DNA from: Epithemia pelagica
Lineage: Eukaryota > Bacillariophyta > Bacillariophyceae > Surirellales > Surirellaceae
Length of the DNA: 64,000 bases
Assembly (NCBI GenBank): GCA_946965045.2
Contig: OX337240.1
Span: forward strand, 186,001-250,000
Direction of reading: 5' to 3'
Shown: positions 8,222 to 17,627 of the stretch, one piece after another
How positions within the stretch are numbered: position 1 is the stretch's first letter
Layout: the number at the start of each line of letters is the position of its first letter
Notes under the pieces: generated by a model
Database searches by the model: none
The model's input: only the letters and a program-made list of their open reading frames with translations
Told to the model about the DNA's origin: nothing
Translations under genes and position numbers: made by a program

Positions 8222-11200
8222 CTATGATGTGGTACAGAGACCGAGTGCTGATCGCAGCCATCGTCCAACAGAGCGGACCAAGGACATGCCAGAGTTTGGT
8301 GGAAGACATGTGACAATCAACCGGTGGGTGAGACAATCCACGGGTGAGTGGAGGGGACGCGACAAAGAGTGAACAATCTGCAAAGCAGCTGTAGCGCCTC
8401 CAAGACAGGAAAGGAGGTATGGGAGTGCCTTTCTTGGAGCCAGATGTGGACCAATATACAACAAACCAGTGCCGAGCAAACCGGTGAGAGCGCCTTGCTT
8501 CATGGTTATCATCAGTGATCTTGTAGAAGTCAGTGGTGGGAAGAATTGATGACGATTGGGATTAGAAGGAAGGTTCAGACGGAGTGGTTTCTTTTTCTTT
8601 CGTTTCGGTTTTGTCGTAAACTTGGTGGTCGCGACATGGGCGGCTGGTTTGCTGGGCAGGTTGGTCAGATGTTCGTCGTGGGAGTCCGGGGTGATGTCAT
8701 TTGGATTGATTTTGATGTCCATGGCATGACCAGGGAGTCCTTGTTTGTTCTGCTTGATGATGATGGCGCCATAGTCGGAGATGGTGGCCAACTCCCATGC
8801 TGTGTGCAGGGTACTGCTCAGACTTGGTGTTTCCATGCTGAGACGGCTGTGATGTACTTGCTCGTCTAGTTGGAGAGCGGTTAGTGCTTCCTTCAGTTTC
8901 TGTTGGAGAGAAGGTAGTTGTTGTTCTAAAGTCTTCTTCAAACGTGGATTTTCTTCTTTGTGATAGGCTGTGTGTGTGTGGATAAAGTGCTCCACTAGGC
9001 TCTCAATGTGGTCTTGACGGATGGCTGGGTCGTCTTCTCCCATCATTTGCCTTTGACGAGTTGCGAAGGGAATAATGGGAGAGGAGGGACGTTTCTTGGG
9101 GGCTGAGGGCTCGCCCGGCGCGTGGAAGAGTCGTGTTGGGGTGATGAACGACAGATCTAGGCTGTTGGGCGAGAGTGCACTGTTAGTACTGGGAGGCGTT
9201 TCCCACTCAATGGGGGATACTTCATCGTCTTGAATTGCCGGCATCTTCCTATCAGGTGTTGCTTGGTCTTGTTCATGGAAGTTGGGCGGTGCTTTTTGGT
9301 CTTGTTCTTGATTCACTGGACAGTCTGACGGAATTTTCGTGTGGATGTCAGTGTTCTGTGGATCTGCATTCTTGTCGAATGTGAATGTTGCTTCATAGAA
9401 GTCATACCAGGTGTCGTCGGTTCGTTCAGTTTCGCCGACATTTGAGTTGTTGTACTCTTTCCAAGGTGAGTTGATGGTTGCCACTTTGGCAGTGAGATTC
9501 AGTTTATTTAGATCTACGGTAAAGTCGATGTCCGGTGGTTCGGGTGCTGGATCTTGTTCTTCATCTGTCTCACTCTCGTTGTTTGTTTCGTTTGCCATCG
9601 TAGGTGGGCAGGCTCCGTCGTTGTTGTCATCATCGTGATCGTTGTCATCTGCTTCGTCGTCGGCGTCTCCATTTGGGTCGTCGTCGTCGGTGTCTTCATC
9701 TTCTTCCTCTTCGTCATCTTCGTCTTCATCGTCTTGGTCATTTTCTCTGTCGGCTGCATCGTTGTCGGTGGTGCTTGCGGTGTCACCTGTCTCGGTAGCT
9801 TCGTCGTAGGAGTCTTCTGGTGGATGAACAATGCGGTGCAGGTTCATGACGCGGCGTAGTTCATCCGTTGCAGCTTGGATGAAGGCTTGTCGGATGTTGG
9901 GTGGAAGAGCCATCAAATCTCGGTTTGGGGCGTTTGGATCGTTGTCTTCTTCTTCGTCCGATGATTCTGCGATTGAGAGGTCGTCAGGGTCAATGAATGT
10001 GAGGGGACGAAATGTTGCCGGAGCTTGATGAAGGCCATAGGGTGTGATTGGTCGTGGAACGAGAGGTGGGAGTTCGACCGATTCGTCGGTTTGGTCGGAA
10101 TCGACGTTCCTGAACAGAGAGGCCAAGTCTGGATCCTCTTTTTCGTCGTCTTGAAAGCGTGGAATCAGTGGAGGCGGTTCTGTGGTTGCGGAGCTTTCAT
10201 CGCTTGCATCGTTGGATTTGGAGTCGTCGCAACAATCAACCGGTCTCGTATCCAACAACATGTCGGTGGTTTCAACGGTGTTGTTGAGGAGAGACTCGTT
10301 TTGTGTGGTGTCTCGACGTTCTTCTCCCTCTGAAACAACAATCGACACATTATCATCATCATCTTCGGGGCCCGATGCGGAGAACGTGTCCCAGAACGAG
10401 TCAGGGATGGATGGCATGCTGTCGATGTCGTCTTGGGTTTGATCAGGAGCGACAGAGTCAAAATCTTCGACTGAGAGGAGGTTTCGGACGGGAAATCGTG
10501 CTGCCCAGGCGCCAGCATCAAGATCTAGGGAGATCATGTTTGCCTGAGGGGCTGTGATTCCGCCAGGGTTGGATGTTTTCTTGTTGGACTTGGAGTGCCC
10601 CTTGTAGTCATCCGAGTGCTGTGCCGTGGAGTGGGTGCCGGTCCATCGGCCACAGTGGGCGCACCAGTACCAAGTTTTCCCTTCGACTGTCTTCGTTTCG
10701 GACTGTCCTTGGGAGGGTGCTTGGTACTTCCAGTTGACGGAGGATCCCGAGTTTGATTTGATGGTTGTCTTGTTGTTGCTTCTGGAGGTGCGATTGGAGT
10801 TTCCCTTGGGTTTCTGGTTGAGAGATCCGCGACTGCCACCGCGCGAGTGTGCGCGTGGTCCGGAAGCTTGCTTGGAACTTTTGTGGGGACAATCTTTCGC
10901 CCAGTGGTCGAAACTGCCACAAATTAGACATGCTCCTTTCGACAAGGGGGTGTCGCCCATGTGTTGACGAAGGGCCATGGCTTGTACTTCCGAGAGGTTG
11001 GCAAAGGCTGCAGGAGGTGTCTTGGAGTCTTTGTTGTGGGTGGAAGCTGGCCATTTCTTGAGGTTCATGGCATCCATGTACAGAGCTTCGGCTTTGTCAC
11101 AGATGTGGGCAAAAGAGAGTCCTTCTTTATCAAGAGTATCTTGTTGGTCTTGTTCCGTCATGTATCGAATCTCGAGAATTCGTTGCTGAACTTGTGGGTA

Positions 11201-11998
11201 CAGATTCAACAATCCAAGGTTATACAGGGGATCTCCATTTGCGAGTGCAAAGGCTTGGAGAACGGACAAGGTAAGTGTTTGTTTGTAAAATCCTGATGCA
11301 AACAGATCCTCACAATCTGCCTTCATGTGTGCAGCCATTTCAGAGATGTTCTGCCCTGGATACATGAATGGGGTTCGGCTTGCGATCTTGGCGGATAGAG
11401 CATCGTATTTCTGAACCGAGTCAGATTGGAGAAGGTTAATAAAAGTCATCCAGGTAACGAGAAAGGAGTCCGTTGTGTTCGTCTTTGTTTCTAACATCTT
11501 GCGAATCTTCAGTTCGACAGAGTCGAGGAGACACATGCGTGCAGCGGTGTCGTTCTCTGAATCATATGGGTCGAAGTTGGCGCAGTGCACAGGGGCTGCC
11601 TTCTGCACAAGCTTGAGGTTAAAGCGAGTGTGCTCATTGACAATGTGTCGCATCTCTTCTGGGTTGGCTGGATCGGCGAGGTAGCAGATGGTGTCGAGAC
11701 CTCGGAGTACGAAGATGTCGTTGAGACGCTTCATAAATTCGTGGAGGTTGTCTCCCTTTTTGTAACGAATTGACAATCCACTGCAGCGAGTCTCGAATCC
11801 GGTGATGTCTTTGCCGAATCGTCGTTGGTGAGGAGTTGCAGGGTAGGTTTTGGCGGTTGGGTCGAGTCCTTTCCAGGTGGGGAGAGGCTTTCCGCCGGTC
11901 CAAGCCGCCCACTTGTACTCGTCGAGTTGAACAAGATCGCCCATTGTGGGCTTGGGTGGCTTGAAAGTGGGCTTGGGTGTAGTTTCAGAACTTGCCAT
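8222..11998 (-). CDS. gag: Copia gag with zinc knuckle, acidic region and hydrophobic C-terminus
   Basis: This 1258-residue frame starts at an ATG about 230 bases inside the 5' LTR. Residues 1-340 are a helical capsid-like region. A CCHC knuckle, CLICGSFDHWAKDC, lies near 348-362. A second Cys/His cluster, WCAHCGRWTGTH, lies near 445-462. Residues ~500-1130 are unusual for gag: Ser/Thr/Asp-rich, with an almost pure Asp/Glu tract near 750-800. The last ~100 residues carry hydrophobic segments (GALTGLLGTGLLYIG and LLSCLGGATAALQIV) that could be membrane helices. Most copia gag regions are a few hundred residues, so this one is several times longer. It ends in TAG, in frame with pol. Gag would package the RNA into virus-like particles; roles for the acidic and hydrophobic parts are unknown. 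Confidence 0.9.
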   Translation of the reverse strand: MASSETTPKPTFKPPKPTMGDLVQLDEYKWAAWTGGKPLPTWKGLDPTAKTYPATPHQRRFGKDITGFETRCSGLSIRYKKGDNLHEFMKRLNDIFVLRGLDTICYLADPANPEEMRHIVNEHTRFNLKLVQKAAPVHCANFDPYDSENDTAARMCLLDSVELKIRKMLETKTNTTDSFLVTWMTFINLLQSDSVQKYDALSAKIASRTPFMYPGQNISEMAAHMKADCEDLFASGFYKQTLTLSVLQAFALANGDPLYNLGLLNLYPQVQQRILEIRYMTEQDQQDTLDKEGLSFAHICDKAEALYMDAMNLKKWPASTHNKDSKTPPAAFANLSEVQAMALRQHMGDTPLSKGACLICGSFDHWAKDCPHKSSKQASGPRAHSRGGSRGSLNQKPKGNSNRTSRSNNKTTIKSNSGSSVNWKYQAPSQGQSETKTVEGKTWYWCAHCGRWTGTHSTAQHSDDYKGHSKSNKKTSNPGGITAPQANMISLDLDAGAWAARFPVRNLLSVEDFDSVAPDQTQDDIDSMPSIPDSFWDTFSASGPEDDDDNVSIVVSEGEERRDTTQNESLLNNTVETTDMLLDTRPVDCCDDSKSNDASDESSATTEPPPLIPRFQDDEKEDPDLASLFRNVDSDQTDESVELPPLVPRPITPYGLHQAPATFRPLTFIDPDDLSIAESSDEEEDNDPNAPNRDLMALPPNIRQAFIQAATDELRRVMNLHRIVHPPEDSYDEATETGDTASTTDNDAADRENDQDDEDEDDEEEEDEDTDDDDPNGDADDEADDNDHDDDNNDGACPPTMANETNNESETDEEQDPAPEPPDIDFTVDLNKLNLTAKVATINSPWKEYNNSNVGETERTDDTWYDFYEATFTFDKNADPQNTDIHTKIPSDCPVNQEQDQKAPPNFHEQDQATPDRKMPAIQDDEVSPIEWETPPSTNSALSPNSLDLSFITPTRLFHAPGEPSAPKKRPSSPIIPFATRQRQMMGEDDPAIRQDHIESLVEHFIHTHTAYHKEENPRLKKTLEQQLPSLQQKLKEALTALQLDEQVHHSRLSMETPSLSSTLHTAWELATISDYGAIIIKQNKQGLPGHAMDIKINPNDITPDSHDEHLTNLPSKPAAHVATTKFTTKPKRKKKKPLRLNLPSNPNRHQFFPPLTSTRSLMITMKQGALTGLLGTGLLYIGPHLAPRKALPYLLSCLGGATAALQIVHSLSRPLHSPVDCLTHRLIVTCLPPNSGMSLVRSVGRWLRSALGLCTTS

Positions 11999-12230
11999 AC
12001 TGGAGGTGTCCGAGGCGTTTCCGTGAGAACTGGAACTGTTGAAGAGGATTTCTTCTTCAATTGGCTCAAAGGAGAAGTGGCTCCCTAGAGTTGATGGCGA
12101 ATCGTCGCTTGGGGTAGACAGCTTGTTGGCCTGTCAAAAATCTCGAGAAGGGGTAGTCCGACGATGATGGTCGTTGGGCTAGAACAGAGGAAACGGTAGC
12201 GGGTTAGGCTGTAATTTGGGCGTAATAACC

Positions 12231-12733
12231 TGTCAGAGTCACTAGCATACACTGGGTATACTAATAGCTAGGGGAATACCGCGTAGTCGGGGTGGAGATT
12301 GATCAAGTCTCCACACCAACCTAGAAGTCTTTTGCGTTGCAAAAACTCCTGTATCGATATAATGATTAAAGCTATAGAGTAAACAAAGTGATCTTGAGTT
12401 CCTCATTTTGATTCCTCGCTTTGGTTTCCAGGAATTGATCTGCTATCTTGCAACGCACAGCTTGATTCAAATGGACGATAGTTATCTCATTTGTTGTTTG
12501 TTGTGTCATAGGTTAGTTAGCAAAACATGAGTGTCGTAGACACAAACGGCGAGTGGCCCGGCGTTCTGTGGCGCCAAAGCCCATCCTGCGCGTTATGCAT
12601 GCGCGGATTCCGACATGTAGGCTTATATCATTGGGTCATGCAACACAAACTGCCAGTCGTGCAAATTCAATATTTCAAAAACACAAGTACAAATTTGGAA
12701 ACGCGACTGGTGCTAAAAACATAAACTGCGACT
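12231..12733 (-). repeat. 5' LTR of the copia element
   Basis: It is the direct repeat partner of 3577-4079, of equal length (503 bp) and nearly identical. It should hold the element promoter; TATAAT-like AT-rich sequence near 12357-12364 (antisense) is one candidate. In element orientation the sequence after this LTR is GGTTATTACGCCC. It does not match the initiator-methionine primer site TGGTATCAGAGC used by many copia elements, so the priming tRNA is unclear. Confidence 0.88.
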
Positions 12734-12738
12734 GTCCC
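12734..12738. other. Target-site duplication, right copy
   Basis: GTCCC lies directly outside the right LTR and pairs with 3572-3576. Confidence 0.85.
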
Positions 12739-12928
12739 CATCCTTGATCGTGTTCGTTGCCTTGAGGAAAACCACCACATTGTCCACTCCAAAGATTGTT
12801 AAAGTCTCCCCGATCGTCCGAAGCTTTCTCTTGTCATCGTGAAGCACCATAAAACCGTTGGGGAGGTGAAGGACACTGGTTGGTTGGTTGATTGCTTCGT
12901 CCTCTAGCTGCTTGTTGCTGGTGTCCAT
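12739..12928 (-). pseudogene. 5' part of the host gene split by the copia element
   Basis: The ATG at 12926-12928 opens a frame of about 64 host residues (MDTSNKQLEDEAINQ to KATNTIKDGD) that reaches the right LTR in frame. Upstream on the minus strand a probable 64-bp 5'-UTR intron runs from GTAAGC (12991-12996) to TTTTTCAG (12933-12940), which places the ATG four bases into the next exon. Its continuation is the 3' part at 3227-3576. With the insert present, translation runs into the LTR and stops within a few codons. Function is not recognised. Confidence 0.6.
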
Positions 12929-12932
12929 GGTA

Positions 12933-12996
12933 CTGAAAAAGGTGGTGAGTATAAAAAAACACCGTTCCAAGAACCAAACCAGTGTTGTGGGCTTAC
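12933..12996 (-). other. Probable 5'-UTR intron of the interrupted host gene
   Basis: It starts GTAAGC, ends CCTTTTTCAG, is 64 bp long and lies just upstream of the chosen ATG. The upstream exon has no convincing ATG in the matching phase, so it is read as leader. Confidence 0.5.
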
Positions 12997-13345
12997 CTTT
13001 TTGCTTTCCTCTTGTCTGTCAACCGAAACTCGTGAACGATTTGTGGAACGATGGAGCTGTTCAAACCAACAATAAGCCGGTATACTTGCACACCTTGATG
13101 CTCGTAAACAGCCCTCTTGAGAAGATATACAACAAATCGTGTACGCGCCACTTTCCAACGGAAAACACTTCCAGCGCGTCAGCAGAGAGCAGGCGAGCCA
13201 TGTTTTAATCATCGACCACAAAGAACCGATGTGCTAAGTGCAAACACAAAACCAACAACCAAACATGTCGACGTACATCAACAATTGTCGTCGCAGTACT
13301 CGCATCTGAGGCAACAAGTCGCATTCTGGGGAAGGGCTGGCTGAG

Positions 13346-13840
13346 GTGAAGGGCAAGACAACCAAACAACCTCTCTCTCTTCCAGCAATCACCAAAACGA
13401 GCAAGAGCAACAAGGGCAACAAGACCAACAAGATCAACAAGACCAACGAGAGCAACACAACCAACGAGAGCAACAAGGGCAACACGACCAACGAGAGCAA
13501 CGAGAACAACACGACCAACGAGAGCAACGAGAACAACACGACCAACGAGAGCAACAAGGGTAACACGACCATTGAGAGCAACAGGGGCAACGAGAGCGAC
13601 ACGACGAACAAGGGCAACGAGAGCAACAAGACAAACGAGACGAACGAGAGCAACAACGCGAATCACAAATTGCCCATCAATGCGTCAGTCTTTGGAAGGT
13701 ATCTCACCAGTGACCGCCGTGTCAGCAATGTGTCAGCTTCTAGTTCATCCTCGTACGGTGTAGACAGCAACCTGTCCTTCGACTTTATGGAAACGCAGCA
13801 GCAGGAGCTGGACATTCATGACGACTGGTCTAATAGCTAG
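13346..13840 (+). CDS. Low-complexity Asn/Thr/Ser/Lys-rich protein, possibly a 3' exon
   Basis: A plus-strand frame of 164 codons has no ATG near its beginning; the first usable codon is GTG, so it may be a terminal exon or lack a true start. Residues ~20-105 consist of short degenerate repeats of the type TNESN and KGNT. They are built from the DNA unit ACGAGAGCAACA, repeated from about 13390 to 13660. The last ~60 residues are ordinary: INASVFGRYLTSDRRVSN, a serine run, then an acidic tail ending in DDWSNS. The opposite strand is also open, because the repeat lacks stops in several frames, but reads as leucine/valine-only repeats and is less plausible. No family is recognised. Confidence 0.35.
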   Translation: MKGKTTKQPLSLPAITKTSKSNKGNKTNKINKTNESNTTNESNKGNTTNESNENNTTNESNENNTTNESNKGNTTIESNRGNESDTTNKGNESNKTNETNESNNANHKLPINASVFGRYLTSDRRVSNVSASSSSSYGVDSNLSFDFMETQQQELDIHDDWSNS

Positions 13841-13983
13841 AAATACAACACTTTAGCGTATGCACAATTTTATTACTTCTGCGTTTCGATCGATACGATG
13901 GGACGGGACGCAACACTCCACCCAACCATCCCACCCAACGCACCACACCTTGTGCACAATATCAAGTAGAAAATGAAGGTCAG

Positions 13984-14076
13984 AACATGTACCTTTTTCC
14001 ATTCGAAAGGTAACAACCAGTCAAACCATAGTCATAGGGACGATTGTAAGGTTTCGAATGGAAAAAGGTACATGTT
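13984..14076. repeat. Inverted repeat, 25-bp arms
   Basis: Arms at 13984-14008 (AACATGTACCTTTTTCC...) and 14052-14076 are reverse complements and enclose a 43-base loop. It could be a foldback element or part of a small MITE. Confidence 0.75.
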
Positions 14077-14227
14077 TAGGGTTTCGAACCGACCTCTGAA
14101 GCACCATGGTTTTCAACGATACCCCGTGTTGCATCCAAGGAATTTTCGTCTTGCGCGCGGGCGCGCGCCAGCCCGCTTTCTGGACAACTGACACATACCT
14201 GATCGTGCGCTGTGTCCGTAGTATTAA

Positions 14228-14399
14228 GAACTCCCTATGTCTAGTCCCTTTTGAGGAGGGTCGCCCGGCGCGGAGGGTAGAATGACGAGGAGGGAACACG
14301 TCGAGGAGGGCGCATGCCCGTCGAGAAGTGTTCCCGACGAGGAATTCTCCCGACAAGTAGGGCGCCCGACGAGAAGGGACGGCCAGGCATAGGGAGTTC
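14228..14399. repeat. Foldback element with GAACTCCCTATG ends
   Basis: GAACTCCCTATG at 14228-14239 is the reverse complement of CATAGGGAGTTC at 14388-14399. The 172-bp interval is rich in CGACGAG and GAGGAGGG motifs, and looser complementarity continues inside (TCGCCCGGCG versus GCGCCCGACG). It resembles a small nonautonomous foldback or MITE; no clear target duplication was found. Confidence 0.5.
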
Positions 14400-14413
14400 A
14401 TAAACTTACTCCC

Positions 14414-14433
14414 TATCAGACTATGAAAGTAGT
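14414..14433 (+). repeat. 20-bp dispersed repeat shared with 36728-36747
   Basis: TATCAGACTATGAAAGTAGT occurs here and, as its exact reverse complement, at 36728-36747, next to the TTA-flanked inverted-repeat element. Similarity continues a few bases into GTCTCAC on one side. Confidence 0.7.
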
Positions 14434-14642
14434 GAGTCTCACCCGGGTCCATTTAACAAACTAGACATTACCAGAAATGTCGCTGAGACAGCCTACGACA
14501 GGGGCACTAGTAGCAAGATTTCAAACCATCCGTTGTGACTATCATCTAAGGAAGGAACGGTACGCCAGTTTATGGCGGTTTAATTATCGATAAGAAAGCA
14601 CCCCTAAGCGCATCCTACTAGAATCATCCGCGCGCAGGACAC

Positions 14643-14702
14643 GCGCACACCTACAAGAACATGCGCACACCTACAAGAACATGCACACACCTACAAGAAC
14701 AT
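14643..14702 (+). repeat. 20-bp tandem repeat, three copies
   Basis: GCGCACACCTACAAGAACAT is repeated three times, with one substitution in the third copy. Confidence 0.85.
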
Positions 14703-14788
14703 GCGCATGGCCCTTCCTCACGTTATTACTAAAAATGTGCTTTCCAGAACCAGCAAGCGCATGACCCACATTTCACCAACTTCAACAC

Positions 14789-14874
14789 CATGCACAGTCA
14801 AGAACCAATAGTCATCACATCCCTCCACCTTCATGCACAGTCAAGAACCAACACTCATCACATACCCTCCTATG
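14789..14874 (+). repeat. 43-bp tandem pair
   Basis: CATGCACAGTCAAGAACCAA begins at 14789 and again at 14832. The rest of each unit (CATCACAT-type sequence) is also similar. Confidence 0.75.
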
Positions 14875-15070
14875 TATGCACTCATCCTTGATTGTGTCAC
14901 ATCACCATCATGCGCATTACTCCAGCATCAAGTGCAAGCAAGTTGAACACAGTGCATTGAACTAACACCATGCACACACTCCCACTAACAACCAGCGAAT
15001 GAATGGAACACAATACATGTAGCTATATAGGAGTAGTATATGAAATGAAACCAATTGTCACTCTGATCAA

Positions 15071-17063
15071 TCACTGCCACGACCGTTTTCGTGGCCTTTT
15101 AGAAGGCCTTGTCACAGCATCATCATCTGCATACCCCATTCGAGAGCGATATTGCCCATTGAGAAACATCATGAACCAGATACCGCGGTCGCCTGCTCTG
15201 TCTTCACGAGCGATTTTCTCTTCCATATCCTCAAAATAGTCCATACCATCCTCATTCATACATCGACTTGAGTTCCAACTGCCTGAATATTTGAAGCGAG
15301 GATACCTTGCTGAGGATGTATCAATCATTTGATCAACACCATTTTCATTGTACCACCTTGGATTTAATTCAAATAGTCTCGCCTTGAAAGTGGTCTTGCC
15401 CATGTGAGTCCACACATCCCAGCAATCCACAAGGATGGTCAATATGAATGCCTCGTCACTTGAAGTGAATAACTTCAAGGCCTTTTCGCAATGTTCCTTT
15501 CCCTGCTGCTCAGTGTGGTCACCAAAATTGAAATCAATCACGGTTTTATGCATATTCTCACCATAGACACATGGACCAAACAATTGCAAGAGATATGAAT
15601 AGGCATAGTTGTCACACTTCTCTCCTCTCAATAACAGAAATTCTTCCAGGGTAGGCATTGGCCCAAAGTCTTCACAGTCGTTCAAAAGGCATGGATACCT
15701 CCGCTGGAAATTACTGTCACGCCATAGATCAAGACCCACATGTTCTAGATTCAGCAACAAATTATCTCACATCTCTTTATGAGAAGACGACATGATGAAC
15801 CAACACATTCACTCTTCGATTGACACTTACTTATAAATGCTTTTCGCATGGAAGCCAGAACATTTGATCGTTTGCTTCGGAACTTGTCAAGCATATAAGG
15901 TGAATGTTCAATCCACCACTCCTCTTGTTGTTTTGCATCCGTAATGCCTTTGCCTTTGAAATAGTGCTCAGCAAAATATGTTTTGCCATACTTCCCCCAA
16001 AGACCATTCGGATCTGCCTTAGTATCTTCGGACATGGAGAAATACTTGACATAACGCCATGCCACCTTCCGAACAAATGTATCAAAGAACTTCTCCGATA
16101 CCACCTCAGGCTTTTTCTTCGGCTTTTGCTTTTTATTCTTGTCCTTTTCGACAGAACCTTTGTGTGTAGTGGATGTTACAATCGTACTTGTCGGGCAAGA
16201 TGATTGATTATGGTGTACTGTTGTTTTCTGTGTTTCCTGTGCCAACTGATTTTGAATATCGTCTTGTAGAAGAGTTTCCATCGCCTGATCAGGCCCTGTT
16301 GTTAGCAAAGTAGATGATGAAGATGACGACATATCCGAAAGGGAAGAAACGTCGTTAGCAAAGGTATCACCTGATGCATTCAACCCACAAACACCCCCGT
16401 CATTAGAGCCGTCTCACCGACAAATTGTCCTCCTCCATTTTGTGCATCTAACAACTTACTGACAAGTCCTCCAGCAGGAAAATGTCTCTCATTAGGATCA
16501 AAATCATCTCCATCATACTCACTGGGTCCATTGCTCATATTCTGCAATGCTCGTTGCATTTCAGGTCCAGTGAGAATATTTACACCGACGTCGTCCTCCT
16601 CCATGTTATTAACTGCCGTGTTTGTTGGTTGCGCAAAACCAGATGATGGTTGTGTTCTCAGCCCACCCTGTTCATTATTGCTATCATCTGCTGAAGTCAC
16701 ATTGGCTCCATCTCTTTCTGAATTTGTTGCCTGCTCCAAAAGATTACCACTCCCTTCCACAGTTGTGCCTTCTTGTGCTTGTGCTTGATTGTTGTTCATC
16801 GAGATCTGTTCCTCTTCTTCCTCGTCATCAGAACTATCTTCTTGGAGTACTAAACCTCCATTGGCTGCTGCAATAAGAGCATCTTTGTTTGTAATTGTCC
16901 CGTCCTTGTAAGGAAGATTCTCTTTATTTCTTGTTGCCACTGCTGCCAAGATGCTTCTTTGTTGTCGTTCAACCTCTTTCTGATTACTTCCATAGTTTGC
17001 ATTTCGGACTGCTAAGGGTCGACGCGTCGTTGGAGCTGCATAACTGGTGGTGACTCCTGCCAT
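15071..17063 (-). CDS. Gene A: spliced gene of unknown function in the AT-rich island
   Basis: Three exons are supported: 16418-17063, 15831-16370 and 15071-15744. The introns are 16371-16417 (GTGAGAC to CATCAG, 47 bp) and 15745-15830 (GTAAGTG to CTAG, 86 bp). Both are in phase 1, and joining the exons gives one open frame of about 619 residues from an ATG. The N-terminal ~220 residues are disordered, acidic and Gln/Asn/Ser-rich. The middle has lysine-rich DKNKKQKPKKKPEVV followed by a folded segment (FFDTFVRKVAWRYVKYF). The C-terminal third is globular with conserved-looking aromatics (FELNPRWYNENGVDQMI) and ends in a basic RPSKRPRKRSWQ tail, a likely nuclear signal. It is divergent from the transposase-like gene B, with about 560 bases between the start codons. 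It could be an accessory DNA-binding protein of the same element; that is inference from position only. Confidence 0.7.
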
Positions 17064-17627
17064 CGTTTATCTTGGATGCTCCGTCTGATTTATGACAAGG
17101 ATGTGAACAAGAGCAGGGTGACAACAAGAACTCTGATGGACAACCATTCAAATTCAAACGCTGGAATGCTCCATGTTTGAATCATAAACTCCGTGTTTGA
17201 ACGATGGTCCTTTAGAGAACGTATGAAGATGAGCATAGGTGGTTTCAAGTACATCATACTTGTCAGATGGAACATTGGTGCATGGGTTTGAATGATTGTC
17301 ATTTCCTTTCTAATGTCGACAGTGTCGGTATCCTCGGCATTGACACAGTGTTTGAATTCCAATCGCTGCTATCACCGTTGGTATCTAACCCGGCAGGCTG
17401 GATTGGATTAAGTAAATACACACGACCGTTTGAAAATATTATGATCCGTTCATGTACATAAGCGATTTTCAGTCGCTTTTATGCACCAACGTCGGCCGAT
17501 CCACCCAATGCGGAGAAATTCTGATATATGCCACAAGATTGACCACCGATGTCTCAATTTGCAGAAATCAATTACAGAGCATTTTTCATTACAAACCAAA
17601 ATCTAAAACCACCAGCATCGTACCATC
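17064..17627. promoter_or_regulatory. Shared intergenic region of divergent genes A and B
   Basis: The region lies between two outward-facing start codons, so promoters for both genes should be here. It is AT-rich, with several short related phrases around GTTTGAA (for example near 17175, 17195, 17285 and 17350). No definite TATA box or initiator can be assigned. Confidence 0.4.

Larger units (their letters stand above)
3577..12733 (-). mobile_element. Complete Ty1/copia LTR retrotransposon
   Basis: The element spans 9157 bp and is transcribed on the minus strand. From its 5' end it holds the 5' LTR (12231-12733), a ~230-bp leader, gag (8222-11998), pol (4106-8191), a purine tract (4080-4088) and the 3' LTR (3577-4079). 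A matching GTCCC flanks both ends. Domain order in pol is protease, integrase, reverse transcriptase, RNase H, which defines the copia lineage. LTRs are nearly identical: I noticed one difference, near 3757 versus the equivalent right-LTR base. That implies a recent insertion. The diatom CoDi-type elements are the closest class I know. Both large frames are open apart from the single amber codon between them. Confidence 0.93.
13841..15070. other. Noncoding stretch with hairpins and short tandem repeats
   Basis: No credible gene is present. It contains two inverted-repeat structures, a 20-bp tandem array and a 43-bp tandem pair, listed separately. A run of CA-rich and ATGCGC-containing sequence between 14620 and 14990 borders gene A. 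It may be the left edge of the AT-rich island. Confidence 0.45.

Noticed and set aside
9554-9859. Valine/isoleucine-rich membrane-like plus-strand frame
   Set aside because: It is the complement of the Asp/Glu tract of gag (GAC/GAA runs), not a real protein.
13205-13666. Leucine/valine repeat protein on the minus strand
   Set aside because: It is the reverse of the ACGAGAGCAAC repeat; the plus strand has the better end and composition.
14643-14874. Possible CRISPR-like array (20-bp and 43-bp repeats)
   Set aside because: Copies are directly adjacent, without unique spacers, and the genome is eukaryotic.
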